This document shows positions 1 to 8,609 of a DNA stretch of 64,000 nt, one piece after another. The notes under the pieces were generated by a model. It did not search any database. It was given only the letters and a program-made list of their open reading frames with translations, and was not told the DNA's origin. The stretch's first letter is position 1; each line of letters opens with the position of its first letter. Source of the stretch: Hyphomicrobium sp. GTDB taxonomy: Bacteria > Pseudomonadota > Alphaproteobacteria > Rhizobiales > Hyphomicrobiaceae. Both the position numbers and the translations under genes were made by a program. The DNA lies in contig NZ_JAIETU010000005.1 in assembly GCF_019744875.1 (NCBI RefSeq), forward strand, positions 124,001-188,000, written 5' to 3'.

Positions 1-2
1 CC

Positions 3-716
3 AACGGCAACGACTACCGCGTCGTGATGCCGATCGACTACTCGAACGGCGCCGACGCCATCATCGCGAGCAAGTCGGTCAAGTCGCTCGCAGACCTCAA
101 GGGCAAGAAGGTCGCCTATCCGTTCGCCACGTGCGACAACCTTCTCGTCGCCTACGCTCTGAAGTCGGCCGGGCTCACCGAAGCGGACGTCGAGGGCATC
201 GACACGACGCCGGAGAACGTGCCGGCAGCCCTCGCCGCTGGCGCAAGCGCGGGTGCGACCTACGAGCCCAACGTCAGCAAATCGCTCAAGCTCGAGGTCG
301 GCGACGGCTTCCACGCCATCTACACGTCGGCAACCGCGCCGGGCCTCATCACGGACGTTCTCTACTTCCCCGCCGATTTCATCGCCAAGAAGCCGGCGAC
401 CGTCGAAGCCGTCATCAACGGCTACATCGACGGCATGAAGTTCCTCAAGGAGAACCCCGAGGAAGCCTACGCGATCGTCGCCAAGTACTTCTCGACCACG
501 GTCGAGGACGTCAAGGAGCAGGCCAAGGGCGTCTACAACGTGCCCGTCTCCGAGATGGCCGGCTACTTCGGTCCCCGCGACGATGCAAAGTCGTTCTACA
601 CGACGGGCAACCTGATCGCGGAAGTTCTCATGGCGCGCAAGCAGATCACGGCCGCCCCGAAGGTCGAGGATACCTTCACCAAGGTGTTCGTCGATAAGCT
701 CGCCGCCGCGAAATGA
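3..716 (+). CDS. ABC transporter substrate-binding protein, NitT/TauT type (5' end outside window)
   Basis: The C-terminal 237 residues of a periplasmic substrate-binding protein are visible; the reading frame is open from the first complete codon at base 3, so the true start lies upstream. The stretch VKSLADLKGKKVAYPF followed by a Cys-Asp-Asn loop and a tail of helices is typical of the SsuA/TauA/NrtA (PBP2) fold, which delivers small sulfonates, nitrogen compounds or amines to an ABC importer. The ligand cannot be read from sequence. It lies 84 bp upstream of a glutamine-synthetase-like ligase and a creatininase-family hydrolase on the same strand, which suggests a nitrogenous ligand (inference). 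Family assignment is firm; specificity is unknown. Confidence 0.85.
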   Translation, partial: NGNDYRVVMPIDYSNGADAIIASKSVKSLADLKGKKVAYPFATCDNLLVAYALKSAGLTEADVEGIDTTPENVPAALAAGASAGATYEPNVSKSLKLEVGDGFHAIYTSATAPGLITDVLYFPADFIAKKPATVEAVINGYIDGMKFLKENPEEAYAIVAKYFSTTVEDVKEQAKGVYNVPVSEMAGYFGPRDDAKSFYTTGNLIAEVLMARKQITAAPKVEDTFTKVFVDKLAAAK

Positions 717-800
717 GTGACCGGAACGGCCTCGTCCTCCGGATGAGGCCGTTCACCTCCCCACACACCCGCGTACCTTCATAAACAACGGAGACTTGCC

Positions 801-2162
801 GTGGACGCCGCCGCCGATAAGAAACCGCACGCACTGAGCGAAACGCTCGGGCCATCAGGCGTGAAGTACCTGCTTGCCAGCTACGTCGACATGCACGGCG
901 TCTCCAAGGGCAAGGTCGTTCCGGTCGCGCATCTCGACCGCATGATGACTGGCTCGGAGCTGTGCACGGGAGCAGCGCTCGATGGCGTGCCGCAGGACGT
1001 AAGCGACGAGGAAGTCGCGGCCCATCCCGACGCCGCCTCATGCACCGTTCTGCCGTGGAAGCAGGATGTGGCCTGGTTCGCGAGCGACCTCTGGTGCAAG
1101 GGCAAGCCGTTCGAGGCCTGCAGCCGCAACATCCTCAAGCGCTCGCTCGCGAAGGCGGCCGGCATGGGATACGGCATGAACCTCGGCATGGAGGCCGAAT
1201 TCTACGTGCTGCGCGACGATCCCGCGCTCGGCTACCGCCCCATGTCCGATCGCCGGAACCTCGACAAGCCCGCCTATGACGTCTCGCGCATGCTCGACAA
1301 CATGGGATGGATGGACGAACTCGTGCAGGCCATGAACGGCCTTGGCTGGGACGTGTACAGCTTCGATCACGAGGACGGCACGGGTCAGTTCGAGATCGAC
1401 TTCCGCTTCTTCGACGCGCTGTCGATGGCCGACCGTTTCGTGTTTTTCCGCCTGATGGCGCATGAGATCGCGCGCAAGCACGGCGGCTTCGCCACGTTCA
1501 TGCCGAAGCCCTACGGGGATCGCGCGGGAAGCGGTGCGCACTTCAACATGTCGCTCGCCGATCTCAAGTCCGGGCGCAACCTGTTCTCCGATCCGGACGA
1601 TCCGCGCGGCTGCGGCCTCTCGAAGCTCGGCTATCAGTTCCTGGCCGGTGTCATGAGGCATCTGCCGGCGATCTGCGCCGTCGTCGCGCCGACGGTCAAC
1701 AGCTACAAGCGGCTCGTGCTCAAGGGATCGATGTCCGGCTTCACGTGGGCGCCTGTCTGGGCATGCTACGGCGACAACAACCGCACCAACACGCTGCGCA
1801 TTCCTCTGGGCGGCGGGCGCGTCGAGCTTCGTGCCGCCGACAGCGCCTGCAATCCGTATCTCGGAGCCGCGCTCGTGCTGGCCGCGGGACTGGAAGGCAT
1901 CGAGCAGGGGCTGGATCCCGGCGAGCCTCACACGGACAACATGTATCTCAAGAGCGAAGCCGAGCTGAAGGATCTCGGGATCTCGCGCCTCCCCAAGACT
2001 CTGGAAGATGCGCTCGACGCCTTCGAGGCCGACCCACTGACGCGCACCGTGTTCGGCGATGCGATGCATACGTCGTGGCTGGACTTCAAACGCGACGAGT
2101 GGATGAGCTACATCAACCACGTGTCTGACTGGGAGAAGTCCCGCTACCTCAAGTTCTACTGA
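801..2162 (+). CDS. type III glutamine synthetase-like ligase (GlnT / gamma-glutamylmethylamide synthetase family)
   Basis: A 453-residue cytoplasmic ATP-dependent ligase of the GlnT family. Visible signatures are the metal-binding GMEAEFYV (E131, E133), DHEDGTGQFEIDF with further catalytic Glu residues, GSGAHFNMS with the ATP/metal His, and NNRTNTLRIP plus ELRAADSACNPYL in the Arg-rich substrate region. Members make glutamine or gamma-glutamyl amides; gamma-glutamylmethylamide synthetases (GmaS) are often annotated as GlnT, so an amine rather than ammonia may be the acceptor. The start is GTG 801, chosen because ACGGAG lies about 8 bases upstream and no better ATG exists. It sits between a NitT/TauT binding protein and a creatininase-like hydrolase. 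The family is sure, the substrate is not. Confidence 0.85.
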   Translation: MDAAADKKPHALSETLGPSGVKYLLASYVDMHGVSKGKVVPVAHLDRMMTGSELCTGAALDGVPQDVSDEEVAAHPDAASCTVLPWKQDVAWFASDLWCKGKPFEACSRNILKRSLAKAAGMGYGMNLGMEAEFYVLRDDPALGYRPMSDRRNLDKPAYDVSRMLDNMGWMDELVQAMNGLGWDVYSFDHEDGTGQFEIDFRFFDALSMADRFVFFRLMAHEIARKHGGFATFMPKPYGDRAGSGAHFNMSLADLKSGRNLFSDPDDPRGCGLSKLGYQFLAGVMRHLPAICAVVAPTVNSYKRLVLKGSMSGFTWAPVWACYGDNNRTNTLRIPLGGGRVELRAADSACNPYLGAALVLAAGLEGIEQGLDPGEPHTDNMYLKSEAELKDLGISRLPKTLEDALDAFEADPLTRTVFGDAMHTSWLDFKRDEWMSYINHVSDWEKSRYLKFY

Positions 2163-2193
2163 GGCGCACGCCAACCGCGAGGGAGCACACCCG

Positions 2194-2952
2194 GTGCAAT
2201 GGGCCGAACGGACGTGGACCGAGCTGCCTGCCGATCTGGCAGCGGCCAACTACAGCGCGCTGCTGCCGATCGGAGCGACCGAGCAGCACGGCCCGCATCT
2301 GGCCACAGGCATGGACTTCGTGCTTGCGGATGTTCTCTGCAGAGAGGTGGCGGCACGCACGCAGGTGCCGATGCTGCCACTTCTCCCCTACGGCTGCTCC
2401 ATCGGCCACAGCCGCCGATGGCCCGGAACGATCGCCCTTCAGCCCATCACGCTCATCAACCTGGTCAAGGAGATCGGAGACTGGGCGTTCCATAGCGGCG
2501 TGCGGCGCCTGTTCATCGTCAACAGTCACGTCACGAACGCCGCTCCGCTGCGCTGCGCCTTGGAGATGCTGCGGGCGGAGCACGACGAGCTCAAGGTCGC
2601 GGTCATCAACAGCGCGCACATCAGCGCGCGCGTGCGCGAAGCCCATTTCGCCGATGGTGACGATTGGCATGCGAACGCGGCCGAGACCGCGCTGATGATG
2701 GCGGTGGCGCCTCACATTGCCCGACCTGAACTCAATGCAACCGCGGACGATCCCGATCGCACGGAGGGCCTGGTGTTCTCCCACCCCGTCAACCGGACCA
2801 GCCTCAACGGCGTGACGGGGACGCCGAGCACGGCCACCGTCGAACAGGGCCGGCAGCTTTTCCAATGGATGGTGGAGGATCTTGCCGAGCTGGTCGAGCG
2901 CGGCAAACGAGAAACGCCGCCTCTCGAATTTTGCTACAACGCCCGGGTTTAG
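2194..2952 (+). CDS. creatininase family amidohydrolase
   Basis: A 252-residue protein starting at GTG 2194, 31 bp after the synthetase gene. The metal-site motif LPIGATEQHGPHL (E30, H32, H35) followed by D41 is typical of creatininase/creatinine amidohydrolase enzymes, which open lactam or formamide bonds with a dinuclear metal centre. The usual NGHGGN motif is NSHVTN here (H112 kept) and the usual HAG-E-S segment is WHANAAET (H159, E164 kept). The metal ligands therefore look intact while the surrounding loop differs from the classical enzymes. With the ligase and importer it may process an amide or cyclic nitrogen compound; that is inference. Confidence 0.8.
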   Translation: MQWAERTWTELPADLAAANYSALLPIGATEQHGPHLATGMDFVLADVLCREVAARTQVPMLPLLPYGCSIGHSRRWPGTIALQPITLINLVKEIGDWAFHSGVRRLFIVNSHVTNAAPLRCALEMLRAEHDELKVAVINSAHISARVREAHFADGDDWHANAAETALMMAVAPHIARPELNATADDPDRTEGLVFSHPVNRTSLNGVTGTPSTATVEQGRQLFQWMVEDLAELVERGKRETPPLEFCYNARV

Positions 2953-3178
2953 GCGGTGGCGTAGGAAAACGCGCCCGCTCCGACCACCTGATCGCGGGAT
3001 GCCGCTTGCGATAGATGCCGACCACCTTGCCACCTCCAAGCTAAAATCTCGGGGAGTGGCGTGAAGCCGCCATCAGAGCTGAACACCCGCCTCGCCAGTT
3101 TCTTCGTGGACGGCAGAGTTGCACCGGCCTACAGGTGGAACGAGCTCGCTCCCCCAAGACGCTGATCCCGCCGGCCTG

Positions 3179-4684
3179 ATGTCGATATCCAGCAAACCCC
3201 TGCCCCTGATTGCAATCGTGCTCCTGGTCCCCGTCGCGGTGCTGGCGCTGCTTGCGGTTCGCACGCTGGCGCTGGAATACGACGGCTTGAAATTGCGCCG
3301 CGAGCATCTGGCCAAGGAGCGCATGGACGCAGCCAAAGCGCTCGTGATCGCGCCGCTTGAAAGTCTCGGATCGGAGGCGCTCACCAAGACACACGCGGCG
3401 TATGCCGCCGGCGGAAGCGATGCGCTCTCGGCGCTGGCCCGCAAACGCGTTTTCACATACGCGTTCGTATTTGAGCTTGGCGCGCCCTTGTATTCGGCGA
3501 CTGGGCTCGAGCATCAGTACGACATTGCCCGCGTGCTGCAGGACAAGGCGCAGTCCCTGGTCGTCACGCTCGATAAGACGCGGTCATCGGCTACACAACT
3601 GGCGCCTGCCGGATCGGGGTTTTCTATCGTGCGGTGCTCGGCCGGCACGATGGACACTTCGGTCTGCATTGCAGTCGACAGCGCGGACGTGACCGGAGCG
3701 CTTCGAACGGCGATGGATCGCGTCACGCAGAGCACGGGCCTGACGAATGTCGCTCTCGTCGATCCAAACGGATTGGAAATCGGACAACCAAAAACCGGCC
3801 CGCTCAGTGCGACCTCTCAGCCCCTCGAGGGGCTGTTGCAGGGCTGGAGCTTGCGCGCCGTCGATCCGGCGTCGGCCGGCGACGGATTGCAGCCGCCGCT
3901 CCTTCTGTATCTTGCGGCAGTCGCACTGATCGTGGGCTGGATCGCCATGACGTGGATGTTGTACCGCTCTTCCATGCTCAGGGAGGAAACTGCGGCGGCG
4001 CGCGCCAACGTTATCGCCCAGCTCGCTCACGAGCTCAGGACGCCGCTGGCAAACCTGAAGCTCCACACCGAGCTGCTGCTCCGAAAGTCGATGGATGCCG
4101 CGTCCGTCGAGCGGTATGGCGCCGTCCTCAACAGTGAGATCGACCGGCTTTCCAATCTGGCGGAGAACGCAATTTCGGTCGCGCGAGGCGCCATGACAAC
4201 GCCACGGCTCGAGACCGCCATACCGGACGCCTGCTTGCGTGCCATCCTGGAGAAATTCGAGCCAACGCTGGCCGATGCACGCTGCGGAGTTCAGTTCACT
4301 CCGGGGGCCGGCCTCGCGAGCCGCTTCGACCGGACGTCCTGGGAGCGCTGCATCGTCAATCTCATAGACAATGCTCGCAAGTATGCCCCCGGTTCGGAAA
4401 TCCAGATCGCAACGATGCAGAGTTCAGATACGCTGCGCCTCGACGTGAGCGATAGCGGTCCCGGCATCGCCGCAGACCAACGCGAGCAGATATTCGAGCC
4501 GCTGGAGCGGGGTGTTGCGACCGCGGCGTCCGGTTTTGGCCTCGGGCTCGCCGCGGTCCGCTTGCTCGCCAAACAAAACGGTGGCAATTGCTGGGTGGAG
4601 GCCGAGAGCCCTGGCGCCCGCTTCGTTCTCACCATGCAGTCTTTTCCGGTAGCGCGCGTCGGGCAGGAGCCCTCTGCATGCTGA
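3179..4684 (+). CDS. sensor histidine kinase
   Basis: A 501-residue inner-membrane sensor kinase. TM1 covers roughly residues 7-25, a periplasmic domain with a Cys pair (RCSAGTMDTSVC) runs to about 238, and TM2 covers 239-262. The HisKA box AHELRTPLANLKLH has the phospho-acceptor His at 284. The N box NLIDNARKYA, G1 DSGPGI and G2 GFGLGLAAV are all present, so it should be catalytically active. An upstream in-frame ATG at 3119 would add 20 residues, but the start at 3179 puts the first membrane helix directly at the N terminus; neither has a strong ribosome site. Its end overlaps the response regulator gene by 7 bp, so the two are translationally coupled. The stimulus is unknown. Confidence 0.85.
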   Translation: MSISSKPLPLIAIVLLVPVAVLALLAVRTLALEYDGLKLRREHLAKERMDAAKALVIAPLESLGSEALTKTHAAYAAGGSDALSALARKRVFTYAFVFELGAPLYSATGLEHQYDIARVLQDKAQSLVVTLDKTRSSATQLAPAGSGFSIVRCSAGTMDTSVCIAVDSADVTGALRTAMDRVTQSTGLTNVALVDPNGLEIGQPKTGPLSATSQPLEGLLQGWSLRAVDPASAGDGLQPPLLLYLAAVALIVGWIAMTWMLYRSSMLREETAAARANVIAQLAHELRTPLANLKLHTELLLRKSMDAASVERYGAVLNSEIDRLSNLAENAISVARGAMTTPRLETAIPDACLRAILEKFEPTLADARCGVQFTPGAGLASRFDRTSWERCIVNLIDNARKYAPGSEIQIATMQSSDTLRLDVSDSGPGIAADQREQIFEPLERGVATAASGFGLGLAAVRLLAKQNGGNCWVEAESPGARFVLTMQSFPVARVGQEPSAC

Positions 4685-5367
4685 TCCTGATCGCCGAGGA
4701 CGATCCCAATCTTCGGCGCGGCCTCGCCGAGTTGTTGCAGCTCGAAGGGTTCGCCACGATCACCGCCGAGTGCGGCTCAACCGCCATCGCCGCGTTCGCG
4801 GCATCGTCTCCGGATTTCTGCCTGCTCGACGTGTCGATGCCAGGCGTCGACGGATTCGAAGCGTGCAAGCAAATCCGGCACAAGGATCCCCGTGTGCCGA
4901 TCCTGTTTCTCACCGCCCGCAACGAGGAAATCGACAGGATCCTGGGCTTGGGGCTCGGCGCCGACGACTACATGGGCAAGCCGTTCAGCACTCAAGAGCT
5001 GCTTGCTCGCATCCGGGCGATCAGCCGGCGCAGCGCGGTCGCGCCGCCCGATGCACCAAAGGGCTCCAGCGACTTCGCCATGTGCGACCTGCGCGTGGAC
5101 CCGCGCGCCTTGCGCGCCTATCGCAACGCGACCGTCATCGCCTTGTCGCCGCGCGAGGCGGCGGTTCTCAAATTCTTCCATACGCGGGCGGGCTTCGTCG
5201 TCAGCCGCAATGAGCTCTACGACCATTGCTGGGGTCAGGAGCATTTTTCGAACAGCCGGGCGCTCGATCAGTTCATTTCCGCTCTGCGGCGCAAGATCGA
5301 AGCCCGCCCGGCCGAGCCGCGCATTATCGTGACCGTGCATGGGGCGGGGTATCGCTTCGACCCATGA
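4678..5367 (+). CDS. OmpR-family response regulator
   Basis: A 229-residue two-component response regulator starting at ATG 4678 inside the last codons of the kinase gene. The receiver domain has the acidic pair in IAEDDPN, the phospho-acceptor Asp51 in CLLDVSMPG, the switch Thr in FLTARN and Lys in GKPF. The C-terminal winged helix ends ALDQFISALRRKIE and VHGAGYRF, which marks the OmpR/PhoB subfamily. It is the cognate partner of the overlapping kinase. A secreted SRPBCC protein gene follows 146 bp downstream on the same strand and is a plausible target; that link is inference from position only. Confidence 0.9.
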   Translation: MLILIAEDDPNLRRGLAELLQLEGFATITAECGSTAIAAFAASSPDFCLLDVSMPGVDGFEACKQIRHKDPRVPILFLTARNEEIDRILGLGLGADDYMGKPFSTQELLARIRAISRRSAVAPPDAPKGSSDFAMCDLRVDPRALRAYRNATVIALSPREAAVLKFFHTRAGFVVSRNELYDHCWGQEHFSNSRALDQFISALRRKIEARPAEPRIIVTVHGAGYRFDP

Positions 5368-5513
5368 GGCGGCCACGCGGCGGGGCCTGACAATTTTCTT
5401 ACAACCGCCTTCCAGGCGTCTGACCAACGATGTCCGGCTATAAGGCAACGTCGCGCGGTCAGCCGGACGCCGCGCCCCATGCGCCGCGCCGCTGCCCTGG
5501 GAGGAATGAGGAC

Positions 5514-5987
5514 ATGAAAAAAATTGCCCTGATCGCGATTATGACCGCACTTGGCGCCACGTCGGCTTTCGCACTGGACGCCCACTACAGCAAGGATACG
5601 CCGGCCGCTGCCGCCACGGCGTGGGCAGGCATCGGCGACTTCTGCGGAATTTCGGCCTGGCATCCGGCGGTCGAGAAATGCGAGCTGTCGCAGAAAGACG
5701 GCGCTACGTTTCGGACGCTCAGCCTCAAAGGCGGCGGCACCATTCTCGAGCAACTCGTCGAGCAGAACGACAAGGCGATGACGCTGACGTACACGATCAT
5801 CGAGGGCGCCCTGCCGGTGGCTAACTACAAATCGACACTCAAGGTCGTTCCAAAGGGAGACGGCGCCGCATACGATTGGTCTGGCTCGTTCGACGCAAAG
5901 GGCGCGTCCGATGCCGACGCCGTGAAGACGATCAACGGCGTCTATGCCGCCGGCATCGACTCCCTGGTGGAAAAAGCCGCGAAGTGA
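5514..5987 (+). CDS. secreted SRPBCC (Bet v1/polyketide cyclase-like) protein
   Basis: A 157-residue protein with a clear Sec signal peptide (MKKIALIAIMTALGATSAFA) followed by one START/SRPBCC-like hydrophobic-ligand fold; WAGIGDFCGISAWHPAV is the typical N-terminal helix-turn region. ATG 5514 is chosen because GGGAGGAATGAGG lies just upstream and the signal peptide begins there. Proteins of this kind bind hydrophobic small molecules or act as cyclases/dehydratases; periplasmic members are poorly characterised. It stands alone downstream of a two-component system. No catalytic residues can be assigned. Confidence 0.75.
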   Translation: MKKIALIAIMTALGATSAFALDAHYSKDTPAAAATAWAGIGDFCGISAWHPAVEKCELSQKDGATFRTLSLKGGGTILEQLVEQNDKAMTLTYTIIEGALPVANYKSTLKVVPKGDGAAYDWSGSFDAKGASDADAVKTINGVYAAGIDSLVEKAAK

Positions 5988-6185
5988 CGCCTCATCGAAG
6001 CCGCGAGACGATCGACTTCCGACGACGGCTTCCGTTCGCACTCAGGCCTGGCCGGCGACTGCCAAGCAGCGCCGGCCAGGTGCCTCAGCGATGACCGCCG
6101 CCCGGCTTCCGAATGCCGAGCAGGCCGAAAATCAATATCGTAGCGCCTCCACCGGGAAGCGCTGCTCCGATCCCCGAAACGCAAG

Positions 6186-6213
6186 CGGGGCGCCTCGTGA
6201 TCGAGACGCCCCG
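6186..6213. terminator. hairpin between convergent SRPBCC gene and ilvE
   Basis: CGGGGCG-C-CTCG, loop TGAT, CGAG-A-CGCCCCG: an 11-bp GC-rich stem with a single C/A mismatch. It lies between two convergent genes (ends at 5987 and 6244), where it could terminate ilvE or act in both directions. There is no long U tract on either side. Confidence 0.5.
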
Positions 6214-6243
6214 GCTGATGTGTAAAATCGAAAGACCGCAGGC

Positions 6244-7140
6244 TTACTCGGCGGCGAGCTTCTTGTCGGGTTGCACGAGCGCCATGTAGTCGTTGAGAAG
6301 CGTCTCGGAGATCTGGCCCGGCGTGTAGCGGAACTCGCCGATCTCGGAGACCGGCGTCACCTCGGCTGCCGTGCCCGTGATGAAGCACTCAGTAAAGCCG
6401 CCCAGCTCGTCCGGCATGATGGCGCGCTCGTGCAGCTCGTAGCCGCGCTTCTTGGCGAGCGCGATGACTGTGCGGCGCGTGATGCCATCCAGGAAGCAAT
6501 CGGCCTCGGGCGTATGGATGACGCCGTCCTTGATGAAGAAGATGTTCGCGCCCGTGCATTCCGCGACGCGACCGCGGAAGTCGAGCATCAGCGCGTCCGC
6601 CAGCCCCGCGCGCTCGGCGCGATGCTTCTCGATGGTGCAGATCATGTAGAGACCGGCGGCCTTGGCCTTGGTCGGCGCGGTGGCGGGATCCGGGCGGCGA
6701 TACTTGGCAAAGCCGATGCGGATGCCCTTGAGGCGCTGCTCCATCGGGAAGTAGGAGCCCCAATCCCAGGCCGCGATGGCGAGATGGATCTTCGTCTTCT
6801 GGGCGGACACGCCCATCTGCTCGCTGCCGCGCCAGGCGATCGGGCGGACGTAGCAATCGACGAGCTTGTTGGCCGCCACGACGTCGCGGCAGGCCTGATC
6901 GATCTCGGCCACGCTCTGCGTGATTTCGAATTCCAGGATGCGGGCGCTCTCGATCAGGCGCTCCGTGTGCTCGGTGAGCTTGAAGATTTCGCCGCCATAG
7001 GCACGTTCGCCCTCGAACACGGCGCTGCCGTAGTGCAGGGCGTGGGTCAGAATGTGGATGTCTGCCTCACGCCACGGTACGAGCTTGCCATCCATCCAGA
7101 TGAAACCGTCGCGGTCGTGGTAAGGAACGATCTCAGCCAT
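6244..7140 (-). CDS. ilvE: branched-chain amino acid aminotransferase
   Basis: A 298-residue fold-type IV PLP aminotransferase that catalyses the last step of leucine, isoleucine and valine synthesis with glutamate as amino donor. Diagnostic stretches are FIWMDGKLVPWRE, HYGSAVFEGERAY, the PLP-lysine region TKAKAAGLYM and the C-terminal GTAAEVTPV. The start is ATG at 7140, because an upstream extension to 7347 has no family similarity and runs into the divergent regulatory region. The length matches alphaproteobacterial IlvE. It is divergent from a MarR/response-regulator operon, an arrangement I recall as common in Rhizobiales. A TTGACA on the minus strand at 7305-7300 could be its -35 element. 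Confidence 0.93.
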   Translation of the reverse strand: MAEIVPYHDRDGFIWMDGKLVPWREADIHILTHALHYGSAVFEGERAYGGEIFKLTEHTERLIESARILEFEITQSVAEIDQACRDVVAANKLVDCYVRPIAWRGSEQMGVSAQKTKIHLAIAAWDWGSYFPMEQRLKGIRIGFAKYRRPDPATAPTKAKAAGLYMICTIEKHRAERAGLADALMLDFRGRVAECTGANIFFIKDGVIHTPEADCFLDGITRRTVIALAKKRGYELHERAIMPDELGGFTECFITGTAAEVTPVSEIGEFRYTPGQISETLLNDYMALVQPDKKLAAE

Positions 7141-7297
7141 GGTGACGTCCTGTTCGGCTCCTGATTTCCGTAACGTCACGCGGCAGGTCACTCGTAGCGT
7201 GACGGGGCGGGGCCAAATGCGGAAAGAACGGAGCGTTGCGCTCGGCGGCGCGGGGGCCGCTTGAAATGACTTGCAAGACGTATCAATGGGCTTCAAA

Positions 7298-7318
7298 TAT
7301 GTCAACATGGCTGACATA
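7298..7318. promoter_or_regulatory. operator-like inverted repeat centred on the marR start codon
   Basis: TATGTCA-ACATGGC-TGACATA: perfect 7-bp arms with a 7-bp spacer. The centre (7308) coincides with ATG 7307 of the MarR-family gene. On the minus strand its left arm supplies TTGACA (7305-7300), a possible ilvE -35 box. Autoregulation by the MarR protein is inferred. Confidence 0.55.
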
Positions 7319-7885
7319 ACTCGCGACCCCTCCGCAAACCTGCGCAACGGCTCCTCTGCCGCGGCGGCCGAGGGCCAGTCCGCGCCCGGAAAGCCGCGCG
7401 ATAGCCTGATCGCCCACGTGGAGCTGTTGTTTTTCGCCTACCGCGACTTCACGGGGGACGCGGACGCCGTTTTGGATCAATTCGGGTTCGGGCGGGCGCA
7501 CCATAGGGTGCTGCATTTCGTCAGCCGCAATCCCGGCCTCAGAGTTGCCAACCTTCTCGACATTCTGAAGATCACCAAGCAATCGCTCGCGCGGGTTCTC
7601 AAGCAGCTCATTGGCGACGGATTTATCGTCCAACGTGCGGGAGCTGAGGACCGCCGCGAACGGTTGCTTTACCTGACCAGCAAGGGGACGCGCCTGGCCG
7701 ACCGGCTGATGGCGCTCCAGGTGCAACGGGTGGACGAAGCCCTGGCCGCCGTGGGGCCCGAAGCGGAAGCGGCGACCAAGAAGTTCCTGCTCGCCATGAT
7801 CTCCCCAGAGGATCGCGATCAGGTGAAGGCCCTGGTTCGCGCATCGGCGACGGACGGCGAGAGCGGCGGAAAGGACGGGACATGA
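7307..7885 (+). CDS. petP: MarR-family transcriptional regulator (PetP-like)
   Basis: A 192-residue winged-helix regulator. The core runs from RDSLIAHVELLFFAYRDFT through the recognition region LLDILKITKQSLARVLKQL to the wing AEDRRERLLYLTSKG. The next gene is an OmpR-type response regulator overlapping by 4 bp (ATGA), which is the petP-petR arrangement known from Rhodobacter capsulatus, where the pair controls cytochrome bc1 expression; the name rests on that context and the function here is inferred. ATG 7307 is preferred over TTG 7271 or ATG 7286. It has no Shine-Dalgarno sequence, and weak TTGCAA/TCAAAT elements (7271-7276, 7293-7298) would start transcription near the ATG, so the mRNA may be leaderless. 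Confidence 0.8.
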   Translation: MADITRDPSANLRNGSSAAAAEGQSAPGKPRDSLIAHVELLFFAYRDFTGDADAVLDQFGFGRAHHRVLHFVSRNPGLRVANLLDILKITKQSLARVLKQLIGDGFIVQRAGAEDRRERLLYLTSKGTRLADRLMALQVQRVDEALAAVGPEAEAATKKFLLAMISPEDRDQVKALVRASATDGESGGKDGT

Positions 7886-8607
7886 CGCTATCCGGTCAAC
7901 GCGCGGAGCCCTTGCCCGACGACGCGCCGCACGTGCTGATCGTCGACGACGACCTCAAGATCCGCGACCTGCTCGCGCGCTACCTCTTCACACAGGGTTT
8001 CCGCGTCACGACGGCGGCCGACGCCGAGATGGCGCAGGCCTCGCTCCGGGGCCTCGACTTCGACATCGTGCTGCTCGACGTGATGATGCCCGGCATCAGC
8101 GGGCTCGAGCTGGCGCGCATCATCAAGCGCGAGCGCGACATTCCGATCTGCATGCTGACGGCGCGCGCCGAGCCCGAGCAGCGCATCGAGGGCCTCGAAA
8201 TCGGCGTCGAGGATTACATTCCGAAGCCTTTCGAGCCGCGGGAGCTTCTGCTGCGGCTGCGCAACATCCTGCGCCGCAGCCAGGGCGTGCCGCTCGCGCC
8301 TGCGCAGCCGCAATCGGACGAGGTGCGCATGGGCACGTTCGTGTTCCACATCGCGCGCGGCGAGCTGCGCCGCAACGACGAGACGGTGAAGCTGACGGAG
8401 CGCGAGCGCGACCTGCTGCGCCAGTTCGCGCAGAAGCGCGGCTTGCCGATCCAGCGGCATGAGCTGGCGACGGAGGATACGACCGGAAACGATCGCGCCA
8501 TCGACGTGCAGATCAACCGCCTGCGCCGGAAAATCGAAACCGACCCTTCCAACCCGGTCTATCTCCAGACCGTGCGCGGCAAAGGGTACATTCTGTACAC
8601 TGATTAG
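7882..8607 (+). CDS. petR: OmpR-family response regulator (PetR-like)
   Basis: A 241-residue response regulator starting at ATG 7882, overlapping the MarR gene by 4 bp. The receiver has VDDDLKIRDLLARY, phospho-acceptor Asp66 in LLDVMMPGISG, CMLTAR and PKPFEPREL. The C-terminal winged helix ends RAIDVQINRLRRKIE and TVRGKGYILY. It is followed two bases later by a histidine kinase gene, so regulator, response regulator and kinase form one transcript. In Rhodobacter PetR acts on the cytochrome bc1 operon; whether that target applies here is not visible in the window. Confidence 0.88.
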   Translation: MTLSGQRAEPLPDDAPHVLIVDDDLKIRDLLARYLFTQGFRVTTAADAEMAQASLRGLDFDIVLLDVMMPGISGLELARIIKRERDIPICMLTARAEPEQRIEGLEIGVEDYIPKPFEPRELLLRLRNILRRSQGVPLAPAQPQSDEVRMGTFVFHIARGELRRNDETVKLTERERDLLRQFAQKRGLPIQRHELATEDTTGNDRAIDVQINRLRRKIETDPSNPVYLQTVRGKGYILYTD

Positions 8608-8609
8608 TC

